Shown piece by piece: positions 42,170 to 50,684 of a stretch of DNA of 64,000 bases. A model generated the notes under the pieces. It saw nothing but the letters and a program-made list of their open reading frames with translations. It did no database searches and was not told the DNA's origin. The translations under genes were made by a program, and so were the position numbers. Location: NCBI RefSeq assembly GCF_014698995.1, contig NZ_JACWZZ010000001.1:558001-622000 (forward strand), written 5' to 3'. The stretch is from Hymenobacter duratus. GTDB taxonomy: Bacteria; Bacteroidota; Bacteroidia; Cytophagales; Hymenobacteraceae. Position 1 is the first letter of the stretch, and each line of letters begins with the position of its first letter.

Positions 42170-43621
42170 TTACTTCACCACAATCTTATTCAGCATGAGG
42201 GCCGCTGATTTTTTGCTGGGGCGGCTTACGCCCACGAGGGTTTTGGTATCAAGCCAGCCGGTGAAATCCTTCACGTAGGACGGGTTCTGGTCGGCGGCCA
42301 CGTTCAGGCCCAAGCCTTTTGGCCCCGATACCACGCCCGTCTGCGCGTTTACCCGGCGCAGATATAGATCGGACTTGTTCTTGAGTTTTTCCCAGGTTAC
42401 AAACTGAATGTCCTGCCCGAATACGGCGGCGCGGTAGCCAATGCTGCTGAAACCCTCGGTGGCGGGAGCTACCTGGTCTTTGGCGATAATGCTGTGCCAA
42501 CTGGGTGCCTGAAACTCATTATACCCAAACAGGTGCAGTTCGCGGGTATGGCCGGGCGAGTCGTCTCCGCCTTCCTCATACTTCTTCTCCGCTACCACTA
42601 CCAACTGCTTCTCCTCTGAAACAAGCAGGTCTGTGAGATACACGTCTTCCAAGCGCTTAGCGCTGGTCGCGCTGGCTTTGTTGGTTTCGGCCAGGTACTC
42701 GGGAGTGAAGCGGAACTCCGGGGCAAACTTCATATCGCCCTCGGCTGAGAAGTCGAACTTGACCACTTTCAGGCTATAGTAGAGTCCGCTTTCCCGTTCG
42801 TTGCAAATAGCGGCGGCGTAGAGGGTGTTGTCGGGCTGTAGCAGAAACCTGGAGTCAAACACGTTGACGACTTTGCCCCCGAAAACACCGCCAACTGCCA
42901 CCGACATTACTTTGATATCATTGCTGGTATTGAGGTAGCGGCGTACAGTGAGCTTCTTCATCTCGTCGCTCACCAGCGTCACGTACTGCGTGCCGTCGTT
43001 GCCGACGTGGATGGTAGTGGAAAAGAAAGCCCCCTGGTCACTGAAATCGTAAGCGCGGTCTTTCACTTTGGTCAGCTTCTCATCATAGATGCTGGCGCTG
43101 ATAGACCTGATTTGTACGTCGCGGGTGAGGTAGCGCCATGCAACCAGCTTGCTGCCATCGGGGGAGAAAGCCACGCCGGGGCGCCGGTCGCGGATGCCGG
43201 TTTCTATCAGCTTCTTTAGCGGCGCCTTCTGGCCGTTGCTCAGGTCGATGGCCTGTGCCGTAAGTGTCTGGGAAGCCCCGTTTTTCTGATGAATCACGAC
43301 GACAGCCTGACTATTGCTGCTGGCAAACCCGTCAATGGCCTGTTCGGTAGTTAGAGGCAATGGGGCCGTCCATTGCAGCTTGAGGTCGTTGTCGTAGCGT
43401 TCTACAGCATACTCCGTAGCCGACTTATGCGCCAGAATAAGGAAGCCTCCTTTGGCCAACGGCAGCGTTTTGCGAGCTACACGCTGGTTGTAACGGTCAT
43501 CAGACTGCTCCGGCAGGTAGCTGAAAGCAGCTGACTTTACTTTCTGTGCCCATACCACTGTGGGCGTAAACAGAAGGCCCCAAGCCAGGGAGCTGGCAGT
43601 CAATAGATATTTAAAACGCAC
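42170..43621 (-). CDS. Secreted protein of unknown function, beta-rich
   Basis: The 483-residue product starts at GTG with a signal peptide (cleavage near VVWAQ) and has an all-beta-looking mature part with repeated blocks such as GVAFSPDGSKLVAWRY and TIHVGNDGTQYVTLVSD that resemble beta-propeller blades. No catalytic motif is visible. It could be a periplasmic or outer-membrane-anchored propeller, but I do not recognise a named family. A TACCTTTG box at 43682-43675 provides a candidate promoter with a leader of about 50 bases. Confidence 0.75.
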   Translation of the reverse strand: MRFKYLLTASSLAWGLLFTPTVVWAQKVKSAAFSYLPEQSDDRYNQRVARKTLPLAKGGFLILAHKSATEYAVERYDNDLKLQWTAPLPLTTEQAIDGFASSNSQAVVVIHQKNGASQTLTAQAIDLSNGQKAPLKKLIETGIRDRRPGVAFSPDGSKLVAWRYLTRDVQIRSISASIYDEKLTKVKDRAYDFSDQGAFFSTTIHVGNDGTQYVTLVSDEMKKLTVRRYLNTSNDIKVMSVAVGGVFGGKVVNVFDSRFLLQPDNTLYAAAICNERESGLYYSLKVVKFDFSAEGDMKFAPEFRFTPEYLAETNKASATSAKRLEDVYLTDLLVSEEKQLVVVAEKKYEEGGDDSPGHTRELHLFGYNEFQAPSWHSIIAKDQVAPATEGFSSIGYRAAVFGQDIQFVTWEKLKNKSDLYLRRVNAQTGVVSGPKGLGLNVAADQNPSYVKDFTGWLDTKTLVGVSRPSKKSAALMLNKIVVK

Positions 43622-43674
43622 AGTGAAAGCAGGTTACGTGAAATAATGGACAAAACCCAAAAAAATGTATTCTC

Positions 43675-43682
43675 CAAAGGTA
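43675..43682 (-). promoter_or_regulatory. -7 promoter element of secreted protein gene
   Basis: TACCTTTG on the minus strand matches TAnnTTTG. No TTG stands at the expected upstream distance. Confidence 0.4.
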
Positions 43683-43984
43683 TCCAACTCCCGGCTCTCG
43701 CCGTACACGCCCCGCACCCATTTGGGCAACCGGCCGTTGGGTAACGATTTGTTCATGCTTCCATAACGCAGGGAAGGTCACTTTTGCGCCTGCCCTCCGT
43801 TTACTTTGCAGGCAGAATGCTAAACGAAGCCTGCCCGGAATAAGAAGGCAACGTACTGTTTACCTACTCACTGAAAAATAAGTAGACAGCACTTTTCTTA
43901 CTCCAGAGCATTGAACAAGGGTTTTCAACTGCTGCAAGGCTTACTGGTAATCAGAAAGCTGCCAGCGGAGAAGAAATTTGGCCT

Positions 43985-43992
43985 TAACTTTG
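43985..43992 (+). promoter_or_regulatory. -7 promoter element of small membrane protein gene
   Basis: TAACTTTG matches TAnnTTTG and lies 42 bases before the ATG at 44035, favouring that start over an in-frame codon at 43978. Confidence 0.45.
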
Positions 43993-44034
43993 TTCCGCCG
44001 CGCTTTCGCTAGTCGGGGCAGCTACACACTCAAT

Positions 44035-44268
44035 ATGAAATCTTTACTTCGCTTCATTGTCCTCTTCGCTCTCATCATCATCGGTAAGGTAGCAAAAGAA
44101 CCATCAGGTCTGTCGGATATGGCAAAAGCTGTACGCTCGGTCCAGTTGGTTCCAGCTCAGCCGGTGTCACTTCTGCAGCAGCTCACAGTCCAGTCCGGCG
44201 CCCCGGCGGGGGATTCCCAGTGGCATATCCTGGAGCCTGTCAGCAAGTCAGCTACAAGCTTTCAATAG
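44035..44268 (+). CDS. Small protein with N-terminal membrane or signal helix
   Basis: A 77-residue protein beginning MKSLLRFIVLFALIIIGKVA, which reads as a membrane anchor or uncleaved signal, followed by about 55 polar residues. No family is recognised. A promoter-like element upstream and a strong hairpin with a T run downstream make expression credible. Confidence is limited by the short length. Confidence 0.5.
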   Translation: MKSLLRFIVLFALIIIGKVAKEPSGLSDMAKAVRSVQLVPAQPVSLLQQLTVQSGAPAGDSQWHILEPVSKSATSFQ

Positions 44269-44278
44269 AGTTTTCGGT

Positions 44279-44307
44279 AAGCGGCCGTTGCAGGCCGCTT
44301 TTTTTAT
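44279..44307 (+). terminator. Terminator after small protein
   Basis: AGCGGCC and GGCCGCT pair around GTTGCA, followed by a seven-T run. Confidence 0.8.
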
Positions 44308-44336
44308 GCCCGCTCTGCAACGGCCTGCGCAGAATG

Positions 44337-46436
44337 CTAGCTGATTCGGCTCCAGTTGACGGCCGTAGCGGGTAAGCTCTCGATGTGCCGCCGGATGGGC
44401 TGATTATCGGGCTTGGCCAAGGCTGGGTCGTCGTTGAGCAGCGCCTGGGCCGCAGCCCGGCTTTCCGTCAGAATGCGGCCATCCTTGGCCAGATCAGCAA
44501 TGAGCAGGTCCAGCACACCGCTTTGCTGGGTGCCCATCAGGTCGCCGGGGCCGCGCAGCTTCAGGTCGATGTCGGCAATTTCGAAGCCGTTGTTGGTGCG
44601 CACCATGGTTTCGATACGCGTACGGGAGTCTTTGCTGAGCTTATAGCCGCTCATCAGAATGCAATAGCTCTGCTCGGCGCCCCGGCCCACGCGGCCGCGC
44701 AGCTGGTGCAGCTGCGAGAGGCCGAACCGCTCGGTGCTTTCAATCACCATGACAGAGGCATTGGGCACGTTCACGCCTACCTCAATTACGGTAGTGGCCA
44801 CCATAATCTGGGTTTTGCGCTCCACGAAGCGCTGCATCTCGGCATCCTTTTCCGCCGCCGACATGCGCCCGTGCACGATGCTGATCTGGAACTCCGGGAA
44901 GGCGCGGGCAATGCTTTCGTAGCCGTCCATAAGGTCCTTGTAGTCGGCCATGGCTTCGCTTTCCTCAATCAGCGGATACACGATGTACACCTGCCGCCCC
45001 AGGTTGATCTGGTCGCGCAGGAAGCCGAAGACCTTCAGGCGGTTTGAGTCGAAGCGGTGCACCGTGACGATGGGCTTACGGCCGGCCGGCAACTCGTCGA
45101 TGACGGATACGTCCAGGTCGCCGTAGAGCGTCATGGCCAAGGTGCGCGGAATGGGCGTCGCCGTCATCACCAGCACATGGGGTATCACGTGCGGATTTTT
45201 CTGCCAAAGCTTGGAGCGTTGCGCTACCCCAAAGCGGTGCTGCTCATCCATGATAGTGAGGCCCAGATTGCGGAATTGCACCACGTCCTCGAGCAACGCG
45301 TGCGTACCGACCAGCATGTGCATCTCGCCGGAGCGCAGCTGCTCGTGCAGCACGCGCCGCTCAGCCGTTCGGGTACTGCCCGTCAGCTTCCCAATTTTCA
45401 ACCCCAGCAGGTCAGCGTACTGTTTCAGCCCCACGTAATGCTGGTCGGCCAGGATTTCGGTGGGCGCCATCAGGCAGCTCTGCGCGCCGTTGTCGGCCGC
45501 CATCAGCATGCTGATGAAGGCCACAATGGTTTTGCCCGAGCCTACGTCGCCCTGCAGCAGGCGGTTCATCTGCTTGCCCGAGCAGAAGTCCTTATAAATG
45601 TCGTGGATAACGCGCTTCTGGGCTCCGGTCAGGTCAAAAGGCATCACCTCTTTGTAGAAATGCACCAAGGAAGGCACTTCCCGGAATATTTGTCCGGCCA
45701 ACTCTACTTTGCGTTGGTCGCGCTGGCGCAACAGTTTGAGCTGCACGTAGAACAGTTCCTCAAACTTGAGCCGGAACCGCGCCGCCTGCAGCAATTCGGT
45801 ACTTTGCGGAAAGTGAATCTGTTGGTAGGCGGTGGCCTTATCCATCAGTCCATATTGCCGCACCAGGTCTTTCGAAAGCGTTTCGTGCACCTGCGGCAGC
45901 GCCAGCTTCAGCAGGTCGAATACCATGCGCGCAATGGCCTTGCTATCGACGCGGTGGTAGTTCTTGAGCTTCTCCGTCGTGTTGTAGACGGGTTGCAGAT
46001 AACTCTGGCCGGGCTTGGCTTCAGTTACTTCCTCAAGTTCCGGATGCGCCATCTGGGGCCGACCGTTGAACATCGTAGGTTTGCCAAATACAATGTACTC
46101 CTGGTGGTTTTTGATGATCTTCTCCAGGTAGTTCACTCCCTTGAACCACACCAACTCAAGTTCGCCGCTGGCGTCCGCTAGTTTGGCCACCATGCGTTTC
46201 TTGGGGCCTTCGCCTACTACTTCACGGTTGCGCAAAATGCCTTTCACCTGCACGTAAGGCAGATCGTCGTGCAGGTCGCAGATGTTGTAGAACTGGGTGC
46301 GGTCGAGGTAGCGGAACGGATACCGTTGAATTAAATCACCATAGGTGAACAGGTTCAGCTCTTTTTGCAGCAACTGAGCCCGCTGCAGCCCCACGCCGCG
46401 CAGGTATTCAATCTTGGTCTGAAAGAAATTACTCAT
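44337..46436 (-). CDS. recG: ATP-dependent DNA helicase RecG
   Basis: Remodels stalled replication forks and Holliday junctions. The 699-residue product has an N-terminal wedge/OB domain (about 60-180), Walker A GDVGSGKT (about 300), the APTEIL motif, MDEQHRFGV as DExH-box variant (about 395), VMTATPIPRTLAMT, and the C-terminal helicase motifs VHGRMSAAEKD and HQLRGRVGRGAEQSYC (about 590-605). Length and motif order fit RecG. It stands upstream of gldD on the same strand, with a short repeat in between. Confidence 0.96.
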   Translation of the reverse strand: MSNFFQTKIEYLRGVGLQRAQLLQKELNLFTYGDLIQRYPFRYLDRTQFYNICDLHDDLPYVQVKGILRNREVVGEGPKKRMVAKLADASGELELVWFKGVNYLEKIIKNHQEYIVFGKPTMFNGRPQMAHPELEEVTEAKPGQSYLQPVYNTTEKLKNYHRVDSKAIARMVFDLLKLALPQVHETLSKDLVRQYGLMDKATAYQQIHFPQSTELLQAARFRLKFEELFYVQLKLLRQRDQRKVELAGQIFREVPSLVHFYKEVMPFDLTGAQKRVIHDIYKDFCSGKQMNRLLQGDVGSGKTIVAFISMLMAADNGAQSCLMAPTEILADQHYVGLKQYADLLGLKIGKLTGSTRTAERRVLHEQLRSGEMHMLVGTHALLEDVVQFRNLGLTIMDEQHRFGVAQRSKLWQKNPHVIPHVLVMTATPIPRTLAMTLYGDLDVSVIDELPAGRKPIVTVHRFDSNRLKVFGFLRDQINLGRQVYIVYPLIEESEAMADYKDLMDGYESIARAFPEFQISIVHGRMSAAEKDAEMQRFVERKTQIMVATTVIEVGVNVPNASVMVIESTERFGLSQLHQLRGRVGRGAEQSYCILMSGYKLSKDSRTRIETMVRTNNGFEIADIDLKLRGPGDLMGTQQSGVLDLLIADLAKDGRILTESRAAAQALLNDDPALAKPDNQPIRRHIESLPATAVNWSRIS

Positions 46437-46440
46437 TTAC

Positions 46441-46472
46441 TAGCTGTTAGCGAATGGCTGATAGCTGTTAGC
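46441..46472. repeat. Short direct repeat between gldD and recG
   Basis: TAGCTGTTAGC occurs at 46441-46451 and again at 46462-46472. Iterated motifs of this kind are often scattered in intergenic regions of related genomes. Confidence 0.55.
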
Positions 46473-46505
46473 TTGAGAACATACAGGGAGGCCATAACCG
46501 CTATG

Positions 46506-47102
46506 CTACTGATATTTCAGGGTGTTCAGGAGCTGTACAATGTCCTTTTTCACGTAGTCAATCACCGGCGCCAGCGAGTCGTTGGCGGTGGCGGTACGGA
46601 AATACAGCGCGCCGCGGAAGAAGTGTTTTGTGCTGTCGGTGGTATAAAACTGAAACTGACTGGGCACTTCGCCTTGCAACTCGAACACCGCTACGCGCAT
46701 TCCGTTGGGCGTTTTCAGGATGTTTTCATCAATGGCAGTAGCCTTGATTTCGTGCTTGCTGGTGAGCTTGCGGGCATCTTCCAGCAGCTTGGTGTAGAGT
46801 TGCGGCTTGCCGGCAATGTTGGCATACGTAATCTGCACGTTGGCCTGCAGCTTTGGATAGTACACGTTAATCCAGTGGGGCTGCGCCAGATAGGACGAGT
46901 CGCGCAGGACCCTGGCATGGCGCGAATACTGGAACGTGTAGGGGTGGCCCGGCGCCAGCTGCTGGTAGGCATGCGGTGGCAGATCAATGCGGTTATAGCC
47001 TTTCGGCTTGGGCGTATAGTCGCCTTCAGAACCAGATGAAGTGCAGGCGGTGGCAAGCAGCCCCAGGGCTGGCAGAACGCAGAAGAATCGGAAAGCAGGC
47101 AT
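46506..47102 (-). CDS. gldD: Gliding motility lipoprotein GldD
   Basis: A lipoprotein required for gliding in Bacteroidota. The 198-residue product has a lipoprotein signal with lipobox LLATAC (Cys about residue 20) and the family pattern YTPKPKGYNRIDLP and YFRTATANDSLAPVIDYVKKDIVQLLNTL (longer motif at about residues 165-195). It lies near ssb and mutY, as in other members of the phylum, but gldE, which commonly stands between ssb and gldD, is not present here. The start at 47102 is supported by the lipobox position. Confidence 0.88.
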   Translation of the reverse strand: MPAFRFFCVLPALGLLATACTSSGSEGDYTPKPKGYNRIDLPPHAYQQLAPGHPYTFQYSRHARVLRDSSYLAQPHWINVYYPKLQANVQITYANIAGKPQLYTKLLEDARKLTSKHEIKATAIDENILKTPNGMRVAVFELQGEVPSQFQFYTTDSTKHFFRGALYFRTATANDSLAPVIDYVKKDIVQLLNTLKYQ

Positions 47103-47205
47103 TGGCGGCAATGCAGAAGTACAACCCAAAGGTAACGCGAAACCCAACGTGAAAATGCCGGGCACTGTCCTGTCGTTGCCACAGGTTTCGGTAACAGCTG
47201 TAACG

Positions 47206-47240
47206 CAAAAAGCCCTGGCTGCGTGCCAGGGCTTTTTTTG
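47206..47240. terminator. Terminator between ssb and gldD
   Basis: AAAAAGCCCTGGC and GCCAGGGCTTTTTTT form a 13-bp stem around TGCGT. It stands just beyond the ssb stop codon, so gldD is probably transcribed from its own promoter. Confidence 0.8.
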
Positions 47241-47252
47241 TGCGTAGCCGGA

Positions 47253-47681
47253 TCAGAAGGGCAACTGGTCCAGCTCGGGCTCCTGCCGGAAGGTTTGGGG
47301 CGCTTCCGTGGCAGTTTCCTGCAGGGTGTTGTGGCTTTCGGCGCCGTGCGGCCGGCCACCTAGCATGGTTATTTCGTCGGCAATAATTTCGGTGATGTAG
47401 CGGGTCTGGTTGTCCTTATCCTGATATTGGCGCGTCCGGATTTTGCCTTCTACATATACCTGCTGGCCCTTTTTGAGGTACTTCTCTGCCATTTCAGCCA
47501 GGCCGCGCCACGCTGCAATGTTATGCCATTCGGTCCGCTCGATGCGGGTACCTTGCTTGTCACGGTAATATTCGTTAGTGGCCAGCGTGAAGTTTGCCAC
47601 GCTGCTACCGCCTTCAAGGTGGCGCACCTCCGGGTCTTTGCCCAGATTTCCTACTAAGATTACTTTGTTGATGCCTGCCAT
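47253..47681 (-). CDS. ssb: Single-stranded DNA-binding protein
   Basis: Coats single-stranded DNA in replication and repair. The 142-residue product has an OB fold opening with MAGINKVILVGNLGKDPEVRH, the conserved EWHNIAAWRGLAEMAEKYLKKGQ, and an acidic C-terminal tip ending DQLPF, the protein-interaction tail. It is 90 bases downstream of mutY. Confidence 0.95.
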   Translation of the reverse strand: MAGINKVILVGNLGKDPEVRHLEGGSSVANFTLATNEYYRDKQGTRIERTEWHNIAAWRGLAEMAEKYLKKGQQVYVEGKIRTRQYQDKDNQTRYITEIIADEITMLGGRPHGAESHNTLQETATEAPQTFRQEPELDQLPF

Positions 47682-47771
47682 GGTTAAATAAAGAAGTGAA
47701 GAAGTAAGAACTGCATTTATCTTGATTTAAAGATATTAAAATTTGTCAACAACTCCAAGTAAATTAGCTTG

Positions 47772-48839
47772 TTATTTCAATGTATTGCCAATATAATTAG
47801 CAATGAGAATCGGCTTAGGTAGCTCTTCCACTTCAGCACTTCCGAAAGCAGCCAATCCGGTTAATTGCAGGGCCTGAACAGGCAGCGGTGCCTGTAGCCA
47901 CACGACATGAAACCGGGCTTCCACTTTCTGGTGGCTCAATACATGGCGCAATGCCTGAGTGGGCTCCTCAGCCCGCCGCACATCTATCTGGCCGCCTACC
48001 GCCTCAACGGCTGCTAATAGCGCTGCTGCTGGCAATTCCCCCGAGTCGGTTTCCTGCAGGTGAAAGTCGTAGAGGCCTTCCCAGATGTCCTTGGGCCCCC
48101 GCTTGCGCATGTACAGCGTGTCGGCGTGGCGTAGCACCAGATAGTGAAAGAAGCGGGTGCGGGCGGCTTTGGCTTTGCTCTTCACCGGCAGCTCGCTCAC
48201 CATACCGTGCTGGAACGCATAGCAGTGGCTCTGCAGCGGGCAAAACAGGCAGTCGGGTTTTAGGGGTGTGCACTGGATAGCGCCAAACTCCATAACAGCC
48301 TGATTGAATTCCGCTGGCCGGTCCGCCGGAATCAGGGTATCGGCCAGTTGCTGGAAGATTTTGCGGCTGGCCGGGGCGGCAATATCCTGCGTAATACCAA
48401 ACACACGGGCCAGCACCCGAAACACGTTGCCATCCAGCACCGCCACCCGCTCATCGTAGGCAAAAGAGGCAATAGCCGCCGCTGTATACTGGCCCACGCC
48501 CCGGAGCTGGAGTAGCCCGGTATAGGAGGTCGGAAACCGCCCACCATACTCGCGTACTACCTGCTGTGCCGTGTGGTGCATATTGCGGGCGCGGCTGTAG
48601 TAGCCCAGGCCCTGCCAGTGGCGTAGCACTTCATCCTGAGGCGCAGCAGCCAGATCCTGCACCGTCGGATAGGAGTTGATGAAGGTGAGGTAGTAGGGCA
48701 GGCCCTGCTTTACACGGGTCTGTTGCAGGATCACCTCCGACAGCCAAATAGCATATGGGTCGCGGGTGTGGCGCCAGGGTAGGTCGCGGCGATGCCGTGG
48801 GTACCATTCCAAGAGAGCCTGTGCAAAAAAGGGGGGCAT
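47772..48839 (-). CDS. mutY: A/G-specific adenine glycosylase MutY
   Basis: Removes adenine mispaired with 8-oxoguanine. The 355-residue product has the catalytic acid in WLSEVILQQTRV (about 34-45), the helix-hairpin-helix LRGVGQYTAAAIASFA (about 112-127), catalytic Asp in VLDGNVFRVLAR, the 4Fe-4S loop C-x6-C-x2-C-x5-C (CTPLKPDCLFCPLQSHC), and a C-terminal NUDIX-like domain. The ATG at 48839 is preferred to an upstream TTG. A long spacer separates it from the divergent HU gene. Confidence 0.95.
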   Translation of the reverse strand: MPPFFAQALLEWYPRHRRDLPWRHTRDPYAIWLSEVILQQTRVKQGLPYYLTFINSYPTVQDLAAAPQDEVLRHWQGLGYYSRARNMHHTAQQVVREYGGRFPTSYTGLLQLRGVGQYTAAAIASFAYDERVAVLDGNVFRVLARVFGITQDIAAPASRKIFQQLADTLIPADRPAEFNQAVMEFGAIQCTPLKPDCLFCPLQSHCYAFQHGMVSELPVKSKAKAARTRFFHYLVLRHADTLYMRKRGPKDIWEGLYDFHLQETDSGELPAAALLAAVEAVGGQIDVRRAEEPTQALRHVLSHQKVEARFHVVWLQAPLPVQALQLTGLAAFGSAEVEELPKPILIANYIGNTLK

Positions 48840-48925
48840 AATAGAAGAGAGGGAATGATTCAAGCGTTTGAAAAAGAATAAGTTGTATGGTTTTTAGAAG
48901 CCCGTTTCTATTGCTGTGAAAACTA

Positions 48926-48955
48926 TTGCAAAACCAAAAAAGGGGGCTACCTTTG
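48926..48955 (+). promoter_or_regulatory. Promoter of HU gene
   Basis: TTG (48926-48928), a 19-base spacer and TACCTTTG (48948-48955) match the Bacteroidota housekeeping promoter at both positions. It implies a leader of about 95 bases before the GTG at 49057. Confidence 0.7.
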
Positions 48956-49056
48956 TGGCCCCAATTCGCAAGCGAACAGCTTACCGGGCAAGGGCTTACG
49001 TCTTGAATTGGACTTTTTGCCCAGCATTCATTTTTCACCCCATAGTACCTACCAGC

Positions 49057-49362
49057 GTGACTAAAGCAGAAGTAATCGCCGAAATTGCCGACAAGACTGG
49101 CATTGAGAAAGCAGACGTTTCGGCTACCGTGGAAGCCTTCTTCAAAGTCGTGAAGGATTCGATGGCCGAAGGCAACAACATCTACGTACGCGGCTTCGGC
49201 AGCTTCGTAAACAAGAAACGCGCGAAGAAAGTCGCCCGCAACATCTCGAAAAATACGTCGATCATCATTGACGAGCATTTTATCCCGAGCTTTAAGCCGT
49301 CGAAAACGTTCATCGGCAAAATCAAGAACAGCAAAAAAATCAAGGAACTGGCTAACGCCTAA
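49057..49362 (+). CDS. HU/IHF-family DNA-binding protein
   Basis: A nucleoid-associated protein that bends DNA. The 101-residue product starts at GTG (MTKAEVIAEIADKTGIEKADV) and has the HU arm with VRGFGSFVNKKRAKKVARNISKNTSI (residues about 45-70) and PSFKPSKTFI. The GTG is favoured because earlier in-frame codons would extend the protein with an unlike peptide and would fall within the leader. It has the standard size for HU. First of a conserved cluster: HU, TPR, tiny basic protein, RNase G/E. Confidence 0.92.
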   Translation: MTKAEVIAEIADKTGIEKADVSATVEAFFKVVKDSMAEGNNIYVRGFGSFVNKKRAKKVARNISKNTSIIIDEHFIPSFKPSKTFIGKIKNSKKIKELANA

Positions 49363-49396
49363 GCTTCAGGCTCAGGCATAACGCACTGCTGGCGGC

Positions 49397-49441
49397 GCCG
49401 CTGGGCATCCTGCTTATGGAAGCCCGGCGGCCTGCTTTTTT
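49397..49441 (+). terminator. Terminator abutting the next start codon
   Basis: GCCGCTGGGC and GCCCGGCGGC pair with one mismatch, followed by CTGCTTTTTT that ends three bases before the ATG at 49445. It may be an attenuator for the TPR gene as well as the HU terminator. Confidence 0.55.
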
Positions 49442-49444
49442 CGG

Positions 49445-50359
49445 ATGGCTACACGCACCAACTCACATCAGCTGATTCTGCTTGCCGTCGCTCTGGCGTT
49501 GGTAGCCGGGCTGTTTCTGCTGCCCAAGGTGATTGTCAAGCCTAAGGAAGGCAAAGGCGACCTGGCTCAGAATGCTGCCCGTACTGCCAACCGCGACAAT
49601 GGCGCGGCAGCCCCTTCTACCGCTGAGTTGGACGAGCACGGCCACCCGGCCGGTAGCCACGACGAGTCCGGGCCTACACCTGAGCAGCCGCACATGGTGA
49701 TAGCGCCGGCACAGCGCCGCGAAATCAACGGACTGCTGGCCAAGTACTCGGCTGAAAAAGACCCAATTGCTAAGCTTCGTGTAGCCTCTGATCTGGCTAT
49801 CAAGTATAAGGCAGTGGAAAAGTTCGACAGTGCCGGCTACTATCTGGAGCAGTTGGCGCAGGCCCGCCCCGGCGAGCAAGCCTGGAAGCGGGCGGCTGAT
49901 GCATACTTCGAGGCGTTCAGCTTCGCAGCTACGCAGGAACGCCAGAAGCAACTGGGTGCCAAGTGCCAGGAGCTTTACGGGAAGGTGTTGAAAAACAACC
50001 CGGAAAACCTGGATGCCAAAACCAACCTGGGTATGGCCTTCATGGCCAGCGAAAACCCGGTGCAGGGCGTGGTGCTGCTGCGCGAAGTATTGGCCATTGA
50101 TCCGCAGAACGAAAAGGCCATTTATAACCTTGGTCTACTCTCGATGCAGAGCAATCAATACGAGAAAGCAGTGGAGCGTTTTCGGGAGCTAACGAAGGTA
50201 AATCCTGAAAACGTCAACGGACAGTTTTATCTTGGCGTCGCGTTAGCTCAGACCGGAGCGAAAGAAGATGCCCGGAAAGCCTTCCAGAAAGCCAAAAGCC
50301 TGAGCACTGACCCCGGCCTGACGGCCTCGGTCGACGAGCAGCTTCAGAAATTGAATTAA
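49445..50359 (+). CDS. TPR protein with N-terminal membrane helix
   Basis: The 304-residue product has a single N-terminal hydrophobic helix (residues about 10-29, ILLAVALALVAGLFLLPKVI), a polar linker, and tetratricopeptide repeats from about 110 (e.g. NPENLDAKTNLGMAFMASEN, IDPQNEKAIYNLGLLSMQSNQYEKA). Predicted as anchored in the inner membrane with a periplasmic TPR domain. Its position between HU and an RNase G/E gene is conserved in the phylum, to my recollection. Exact role unknown. Confidence 0.8.
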   Translation: MATRTNSHQLILLAVALALVAGLFLLPKVIVKPKEGKGDLAQNAARTANRDNGAAAPSTAELDEHGHPAGSHDESGPTPEQPHMVIAPAQRREINGLLAKYSAEKDPIAKLRVASDLAIKYKAVEKFDSAGYYLEQLAQARPGEQAWKRAADAYFEAFSFAATQERQKQLGAKCQELYGKVLKNNPENLDAKTNLGMAFMASENPVQGVVLLREVLAIDPQNEKAIYNLGLLSMQSNQYEKAVERFRELTKVNPENVNGQFYLGVALAQTGAKEDARKAFQKAKSLSTDPGLTASVDEQLQKLN

Positions 50360-50393
50360 GTACCTTTTCTACTAACCCTTAACCTCATCAAAC

Positions 50394-50483
50394 ATGCCCT
50401 GCGGTAAAAAAAGAAAGCGCCATAAGATTGCTACCCACAAGCGGAAGAAGCGCCTGCGCAAAAACCGTCACAAGAAGAAGTAA
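50394..50483 (+). CDS. 29-residue Lys/Arg-rich protein, probable ribosomal protein
   Basis: The gene runs from ATG to TAA in 30 codons and encodes MPCGKKRKRHKIATHKRKKR followed by LRKNRHKKK. More than half of the residues are Lys, Arg or His. It resembles the basic core of bS22/mS38 (AURKAIP1/COX24-type) proteins, and a small ribosomal protein called bL38 has been described in a Flavobacterium ribosome structure; this sequence would be a plausible counterpart, from memory only. It is between the TPR and RNase G/E genes, a place where such a gene is expected in Bacteroidota. Small length limits certainty. Confidence 0.75.
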   Translation: MPCGKKRKRHKIATHKRKKRLRKNRHKKK

Positions 50484-50594
50484 TCCCTTTCGGGGTCTGC
50501 TGGCAGGGTATTTCGCCTAAGAAATGCTCCCTGTCTATCTCTCATCTTGTATCCCCGAGAGTGGCTACTAGTTCGCTTTCCCCGAGGCTTGCAA

Positions 50595-50630
50595 GGGAAG
50601 CCGGTACCCGCGCGTACCGGCTTCCCTTTG
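50595..50630 (+). promoter_or_regulatory. Stable hairpin in RNase G/E leader
   Basis: GGGAAGCCGGTAC and GTACCGGCTTCCC form a perfect 13-bp stem around a 6-base loop, followed by TTTG. It lies 55 bases before the RNase gene. With only a short T run it may be an RNA regulatory element rather than a terminator. Confidence 0.5.
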
Positions 50631-50684
50631 CCGGTTTCGGGGCGGACTCTACCGCTACCCGGGACTACCTAACAACCCAATCCA

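Larger units (their letters stand above)
43622..44034. other. Intergenic space, 413 bases
   Basis: No reading frame here looks genuine. It holds candidate divergent promoter elements: TACCTTTG on the minus strand (43682-43675) for the secreted protein, and TAACTTTG (43985-43992) for the small membrane protein. The middle is AT-rich with short hairpins only. Confidence 0.5.
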
